Shown piece after piece: positions 59,510 through 64,000 of a stretch of 64,000 nucleotides of DNA. The stretch lies in contig NZ_BMXG01000002.1 in the NCBI RefSeq assembly GCF_014651635.1, positions 62,001 to 126,000 of the forward strand, in the 5' to 3' direction. This DNA is from Cerasicoccus arenae. GTDB lineage: Bacteria; Verrucomicrobiota; Verrucomicrobiia; Opitutales; Cerasicoccaceae. The notes beneath the pieces were generated by a model. It was given only the letters and a program-made list of their open reading frames with translations. It ran no database searches and had not been told where the DNA came from. The translations under genes were made by a program, and so were the position numbers. Position 1 is the first letter of the stretch; the number at the start of each line of letters is the position of its first letter.

Positions 59510-62500
59510 TTGAATCGCCAAATTCCAACAGTGTCAGCTACTCTACGCAGCCTTATCGTCTCTTTAACGCTTTGCCTTAGTGCAATGCTCTGGGCGGGCC
59601 CAGAGCCAGTGCAGTATTTTTACTTGCCGCTGCCAGAAGCCTCAATCCAGCGTACATTAGTCGAATTACAGCCTGGCCGTACGATCGGACAGACTATGAA
59701 TAGTGTCACGTCGCTGACGACCACGCGCGACAACACTGTTATCTACTACGACCAATGGGAAAACGGTTACGAGGTTGATATAGCTAATCCGGTGAATGTT
59801 TATAGTGCGTCAAATCCAGGGGGCACTCAAATTTGGGGAGATGGGGACCCGGCTAACGGTATACCGCCCGGTTTTATCAGTGATGTTATTGACGCTGACG
59901 CTGTAATTGCGCTGAGCAACGAAGTACCCACGCCGCGTAATGCATCCGTGATTCTTTTTGACGCGCGTGATAAATTGGCCTCGACGAAGGCCGTGGCAAT
60001 GACTCGCGCGGAATGGGCGACTAACCCCGGCACGGTGCTTGCAGGCGCGGTCGAGGTTTACTCAACAGCATTTCTCGGAAAAATTTATGAATTCCCGATT
60101 GGTCAGGATCTGTCCGGAGCATCTAATCAGATGTTCCAATACGTATCGGTTTACATCATGGCGGTGAAAGACGGCACGACAGTCCAGATTGACTTGGATG
60201 GTGACAGTGTTGTCGACGTGACGCGCACACTGAACGAGGGTGAAAATTACTTTTCCAGTGGCGTGCAGACCGGTGGCACCATCTCTGCGACCGAAAAGGT
60301 GCAGGTCCACCTGATCACTGGTAATTTGAATAACAGTGGCGGTCAACTCGAAGCACGTTGGTTTACGCTGCTGCCAGTCGATACTTGGAGCAACGAATAT
60401 TATAATCCAGTTGGTAGCTCGGGGGCAAATCAGCCTACTGAAATCTATTTATATAATCCGAACGGCTCGGCGATCAATGTGGATTACGAAACCTTCGTGA
60501 GTTCGGGCACAATCAACATTGCGTCGGGCACAGTGGCGGAATTCACGATGCCTTCCAGTTCGGGCGCAGTTTTTGCGAGCCAAGGCGGGGAAGATTTCTT
60601 CGGTGTGGCTTGCGTGGCCGCAGGCCCGACTAATGGTGGCTCCTCAGGAGTGGATAACGATACATGGGACTGGGGCTTCAGCCTTGTGCCGCGCGAGATT
60701 TTGACTCCACAGATTGTTGTCGGTTGGGGCCCGGGTGCAGACGACCGTGACCATAACGGCGTGCCGGATGCGCAGGGTAGCCCTGTTTGGGTCGCTGTCA
60801 CCGAGAGCACGGTCGTTTATGTGGACTATGATGGGGACGCCTCCACTGGCCTGAGCACTGACCCGAACGGCAACAAATACGACGTCGCTTTCAATCTCAA
60901 CCGGCTTCAGCAGACGAAGGTCTACGACAATTCCGATAATGACCAGACGGGCATGAAGCTTTACACAGTCGACGGTACATTGATAACCGCTGCTTGGGGG
61001 CAGGACCCGAGCATTGCTGGCGCTGGTAATCCCTTCCTTGATTTAGGCACGACAGTGCCGCCATTCCCATTCCCACAGTTAGTGAAGACTGCGCAAGAAG
61101 TCTCCGATGGCGATGGCATCTATGAGCCAGGCGACACGGTTGGCTACACAATCAGTGTCACTAATCTTGGTGCGGTGCCATTGGCGGATTTGAAACTTTC
61201 TGATGAACTTCCGGCAAATGTATCCTATGTCCCTGGGACGCTTTTTGTTGGAGGTGTCCTTCAGGCCGACGACGCTTCTGGCTCGGCGTTTCCACTTGAT
61301 GGACTGGGTATTGTATTGCCGACTATTGGCGTTCGCGCAGAACTGCTCGTTACTTTCAATGTGACGCTTAATCCTTCCGCTGCGGGTAGCTTGGTCAACA
61401 CGGCAATCCTCGACATTGGTCCGGAAATTTTGGTTGCCGATTCGTTGTCCTCTTCCAGCCGAATCGACGTGGTGAACAACCGTGTTTCGCCGGACGTTGC
61501 GTTTACTGATAGCGGATACAGTACGGTCTCTATTTATAATGAGGGCGATGATATCTACGTGCAATTGACTGACGCAGACTTGAACGTGAACGCGGTTGTG
61601 GCGGATACTTTTACCGTTGTCGTGAGGAATTCGACCAACGGCGACTTTGAATTGCTTGAGCTGACGGAAACGGGCACAGGCACTGGGATTTTCCGAGGCG
61701 GCCCTTTGAACACCTCTTCTGGTGGTTCAGCGATTGCGCAAGATGGTGTATTGAAAATCAATGTGGGCGACTCACTCAGTGTCACCGCGACCGACCCAGG
61801 TGATCCAATTGGCTTGCCCAACAGCGATACTGCTACAGCTGCGGTTCCAGTACCGACCAATGAAAAACTCCTTTATCTGCGTGACGATGGTGGCAATGGC
61901 TTGAGCCGAATTGAGCCTGGTGACGCTGGGCGCTCGGGAGCCTCGCTTACCTTGGATAATGGAGTTGAGCAGTCTGGCGCTTCGAGTTGGGATACGTTTA
62001 TTGCCGGGACGGATTTTCCCGCAGGCACGCCGTATTTTGACACAGTCACCATGTCGCACACGGTTGGCTCTGGTCCTGATCGTATCCTAATCATCAGTAT
62101 CTTTGGTGAAGAAGATGAAAACTACGATGGTTTTGATGTGGATGCGGTGCGCTACGGTGCCCAAAACGCGACGAAGCTGATCGATCAGGGTTCATCAGAG
62201 GAGGCCTTTGTCGAAATTTGGTTCATTTACAATCCTACGGTGGGAACAGATAATGTCGCTGTTGACCTAGTCGAAGGTAGAGTGAACGGTGGCTCGGAAG
62301 ACTCCGTCATTGTGGTTGCCACGACCTACAACAATGTCGATCTAAGTGTTTTCAATTCTGGCACACAGACCTATTCTGCTTTCGATACGCCTCAGAGCAC
62401 CAGTGGCTACAGCACCAGTGCATCTATCACTGGTGTGCCCGGTGATCCTGGTGACATTGTTTATGGTCTGGTTGCTCTCGACGACGCACGTACAATAACG

Positions 62501-64000
62501 GCAGGCGTAGGTCAGGACAATGTCTTTGGACCGATCAAGGCCGAAGGCGTTACGGGAGACGGCTCAGAAGGGGAGATTTCCTCAAAGGTCATTGGCTCTT
62601 CGGAAAGCTCAGCGGATTTTTCATGGACTTTTGGCGGCAGCGATGCCTTTGCCATCGTTGCCTTCGCGATCAATGGTTCCGTTCAGACCAGCACTACTTT
62701 CACGCAGTCACCGACTATGGCACAGACGTTTTCCATGCCTACCTCAGGTGCTGTGGGGGCAACTTTCTATATCGAAACGACAGCTGTGTTGGGAGGTACA
62801 ATTGATGTTCAAGTAGACCTTGCTGTGGATGGAGTTAGCTTTTTTCAAGATACCACCGCGACAACGACTTTGATTTCATCTGGGGCTACGAATATTTACC
62901 AGCTCGACTGGTCTGGAGTGCTCGGGGCTGATGTTACTGTCGATCCAGGTGAAGCCGTAGAAATTACCGTAGTTAACAACTCAGGCGTGTCTATTGATGT
63001 CTTATACGACAGTGGAACTTATCCGAGTGCACTTTCATTGCCCGCTACGACGGTTATCGATGTTGAATCCGTAGCGGTTTACGATGCATCCTATCCGAAC
63101 GGTAGCATTGCGGCCACTGGCTATGTTGGCCAAAAATTCTATATCCGTACCACGATCAGCGACCCCTTTGGAACGTCGGATATCAGTAATCCGTCCATTC
63201 AAATTACCGATCCAGACAGCAATAATTTGCTCTCACCTGATCCAAGTGATCTGACTCTCGTTGCGACTTTGGCGACGAGTGACAGCGATTCCGTGACCTA
63301 CGAATACGAGTGGCAGACCCCAGCGACAGATGGAACTTACACCATTACCATCTCAGCGGATGAAGGGACTGAGGGTACAGTGTCCGATACGCTTCAAACG
63401 GCTATCACATTGGCTGGGATTGATGGCGGCACACCAGCAAATGTTTCCTTCACCACGGGAGATGACGGACCTGACACGGATGTCTTTACGAGCGCAGAAT
63501 CCATCGGCGTGCGGGTAGTCGATTACGATGAAAACGAAAATCCATTGGCCGTTGATACAATCGAGGTAACGATTACTACCAGTGGCGGTGATTCAGATGT
63601 GGTCACCCTGACTGAGACCGGTTCTAACACCGGCATTTTCACAGCTATTTTTCCTTCTGCCACTGACTCCACAAATGCAGACGATGGAGATATTAATGCC
63701 GCCGCGGGCTCTGGCTTAACCGTGAGCTATGTTGATAACGATGACCCATCGGATACGGCTGAAGACCAAGCTGCTGTGCCACTGACAACTCCCAACACTG
63801 CTGCTGTAGTGGTGGACAAAGCCCTCGTTGAGCCCACAGACAGCGCAATCGTAGGTGATCAGGTTATTTATAATATCACAGTGACCAATGTGGGTAGCGT
63901 TGGGTTGGATACCGTACAATTAACAGATGTCTTTACAGATGCCGAGTTAGCTTTTGTTTCAGCTTCCATCTCGCCGGATTCCAACGGCTTGAGTGTGGGA
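59510..64000 (+). CDS. Giant secreted DUF11-containing surface protein, 3' end beyond window
   Basis: At least 1497 codons, open to the right edge. The start is uncertain: TTG at 59510 gives MNRQIPTVSATLRSLIVSL, and GTG at 59531 gives MSATLRSLIVSLTLCL; either has a signal peptide ending LWA-GPEP. The N-terminal 500 residues form a beta-rich domain of repeated DGT/TVQI strands. A DUF11 repeat is at about 523-640 (YTISVTNLGAVPLADLKLSD), and another begins near 1430 (IYNITVTNVGSVGLDTVQLTD). Between are immunoglobulin-like modules (for instance VSFTTGDDGPDTDVFTSAES). Probably a surface or adhesion protein; the anchor lies outside the window. Confidence 0.8.
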   Translation, partial: MNRQIPTVSATLRSLIVSLTLCLSAMLWAGPEPVQYFYLPLPEASIQRTLVELQPGRTIGQTMNSVTSLTTTRDNTVIYYDQWENGYEVDIANPVNVYSASNPGGTQIWGDGDPANGIPPGFISDVIDADAVIALSNEVPTPRNASVILFDARDKLASTKAVAMTRAEWATNPGTVLAGAVEVYSTAFLGKIYEFPIGQDLSGASNQMFQYVSVYIMAVKDGTTVQIDLDGDSVVDVTRTLNEGENYFSSGVQTGGTISATEKVQVHLITGNLNNSGGQLEARWFTLLPVDTWSNEYYNPVGSSGANQPTEIYLYNPNGSAINVDYETFVSSGTINIASGTVAEFTMPSSSGAVFASQGGEDFFGVACVAAGPTNGGSSGVDNDTWDWGFSLVPREILTPQIVVGWGPGADDRDHNGVPDAQGSPVWVAVTESTVVYVDYDGDASTGLSTDPNGNKYDVAFNLNRLQQTKVYDNSDNDQTGMKLYTVDGTLITAAWGQDPSIAGAGNPFLDLGTTVPPFPFPQLVKTAQEVSDGDGIYEPGDTVGYTISVTNLGAVPLADLKLSDELPANVSYVPGTLFVGGVLQADDASGSAFPLDGLGIVLPTIGVRAELLVTFNVTLNPSAAGSLVNTAILDIGPEILVADSLSSSSRIDVVNNRVSPDVAFTDSGYSTVSIYNEGDDIYVQLTDADLNVNAVVADTFTVVVRNSTNGDFELLELTETGTGTGIFRGGPLNTSSGGSAIAQDGVLKINVGDSLSVTATDPGDPIGLPNSDTATAAVPVPTNEKLLYLRDDGGNGLSRIEPGDAGRSGASLTLDNGVEQSGASSWDTFIAGTDFPAGTPYFDTVTMSHTVGSGPDRILIISIFGEEDENYDGFDVDAVRYGAQNATKLIDQGSSEEAFVEIWFIYNPTVGTDNVAVDLVEGRVNGGSEDSVIVVATTYNNVDLSVFNSGTQTYSAFDTPQSTSGYSTSASITGVPGDPGDIVYGLVALDDARTITAGVGQDNVFGPIKAEGVTGDGSEGEISSKVIGSSESSADFSWTFGGSDAFAIVAFAINGSVQTSTTFTQSPTMAQTFSMPTSGAVGATFYIETTAVLGGTIDVQVDLAVDGVSFFQDTTATTTLISSGATNIYQLDWSGVLGADVTVDPGEAVEITVVNNSGVSIDVLYDSGTYPSALSLPATTVIDVESVAVYDASYPNGSIAATGYVGQKFYIRTTISDPFGTSDISNPSIQITDPDSNNLLSPDPSDLTLVATLATSDSDSVTYEYEWQTPATDGTYTITISADEGTEGTVSDTLQTAITLAGIDGGTPANVSFTTGDDGPDTDVFTSAESIGVRVVDYDENENPLAVDTIEVTITTSGGDSDVVTLTETGSNTGIFTAIFPSATDSTNADDGDINAAAGSGLTVSYVDNDDPSDTAEDQAAVPLTTPNTAAVVVDKALVEPTDSAIVGDQVIYNITVTNVGSVGLDTVQLTDVFTDAELAFVSASISPDSNGLSVG

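Noticed and set aside
1-64000. CRISPR arrays, tRNA or rRNA genes, transposases, phage genes
   Set aside because: No regularly spaced repeats, cloverleaf sequences, rRNA stretches or recombinase motifs were found in the intergenic regions or frames.

Overview
The window reads as chromosomal DNA from a marine or aquatic Verrucomicrobiota, probably near the Opitutales/Puniceicoccales. This is an inference from gene content: a GH88 and sulfatase polysaccharide-utilisation region, pseudopilin-type secreted proteins, a very large DUF11 surface protein, an OlsF-like acyltransferase fusion and a long NagB/PIG-L-type fusion. No rRNA, tRNA, CRISPR array, transposase or phage gene was seen. Base composition is close to half G+C, and runs of 8-12 G or C are unusually frequent.

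Layout. (1) 1-13937, all minus strand: one tightly packed export-polysaccharide operon with Wzm/Wzt-type ABC transporter genes first, then a NeuA-like cytidylyltransferase, a P-loop sulfotransferase-like protein, eight glycosyltransferases (two GT2-like, six GT4-like or related) and an NAD-dependent epimerase. It runs off the left edge, and a good sigma70-type promoter lies just upstream of wzm. (2) 14242-19403, minus: a NagB-PIG-L fusion with a stand-alone PIG-L deacetylase, a small lipoprotein, an O-acetylhomoserine sulfhydrylase and ArfB. (3) 19609-28043: an IclR-like regulator plus sulfatase on the plus strand face, across a bidirectional terminator, a seven-gene minus-strand operon (XRE-cupin regulator, GH88 hydrolase, two TIM-barrel isomerases, Gfo/Idh oxidoreductase, SDR, KDPG aldolase) that looks like an unsaturated-uronate catabolic route.

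(4) 28244-32937: a secreted protein and a pseudopilin, ExbB/ExbD, then pgsA-pgpA and a small lipoprotein. (5) 33006-40954: aroQ, an OlsF-like two-domain acyltransferase, a TPR lipoprotein with a 12-base C tract in its coding strand, an unrecognised secreted protein, serA and plsY. (6) 41081-46201: rpmI-rplT-pheS-pheT, in which pheS and pheT are separated by an SGNH hydrolase gene and by a decayed GxxExxY gene bracketed by inverted repeats. (7) 46497-53983: a DUF892/DUF2383 pair, gatC-gatA (no gatB here), an RlmI-like methyltransferase, and a TPR/AAA+ ATPase pair with a TPR-membrane protein. (8) 54328-64000: an ABC-F ATPase, an octaheme lipoprotein cytochrome with TPRs, a secreted protein and the start of a giant surface protein that runs off the right edge.

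The themes are envelope building (exported, possibly sulfated polysaccharide; phospholipid and aminolipid acylation; surface proteins) and breakdown of acidic, sulfated polysaccharides. The observations most worth following are the GH88 operon without recognisable KduI or KDG kinase, the substituted active sites of the NagB-PIG-L fusion, the remnant GxxExxY element inside the pheST region and the homopolymer tracts in coding sequence.
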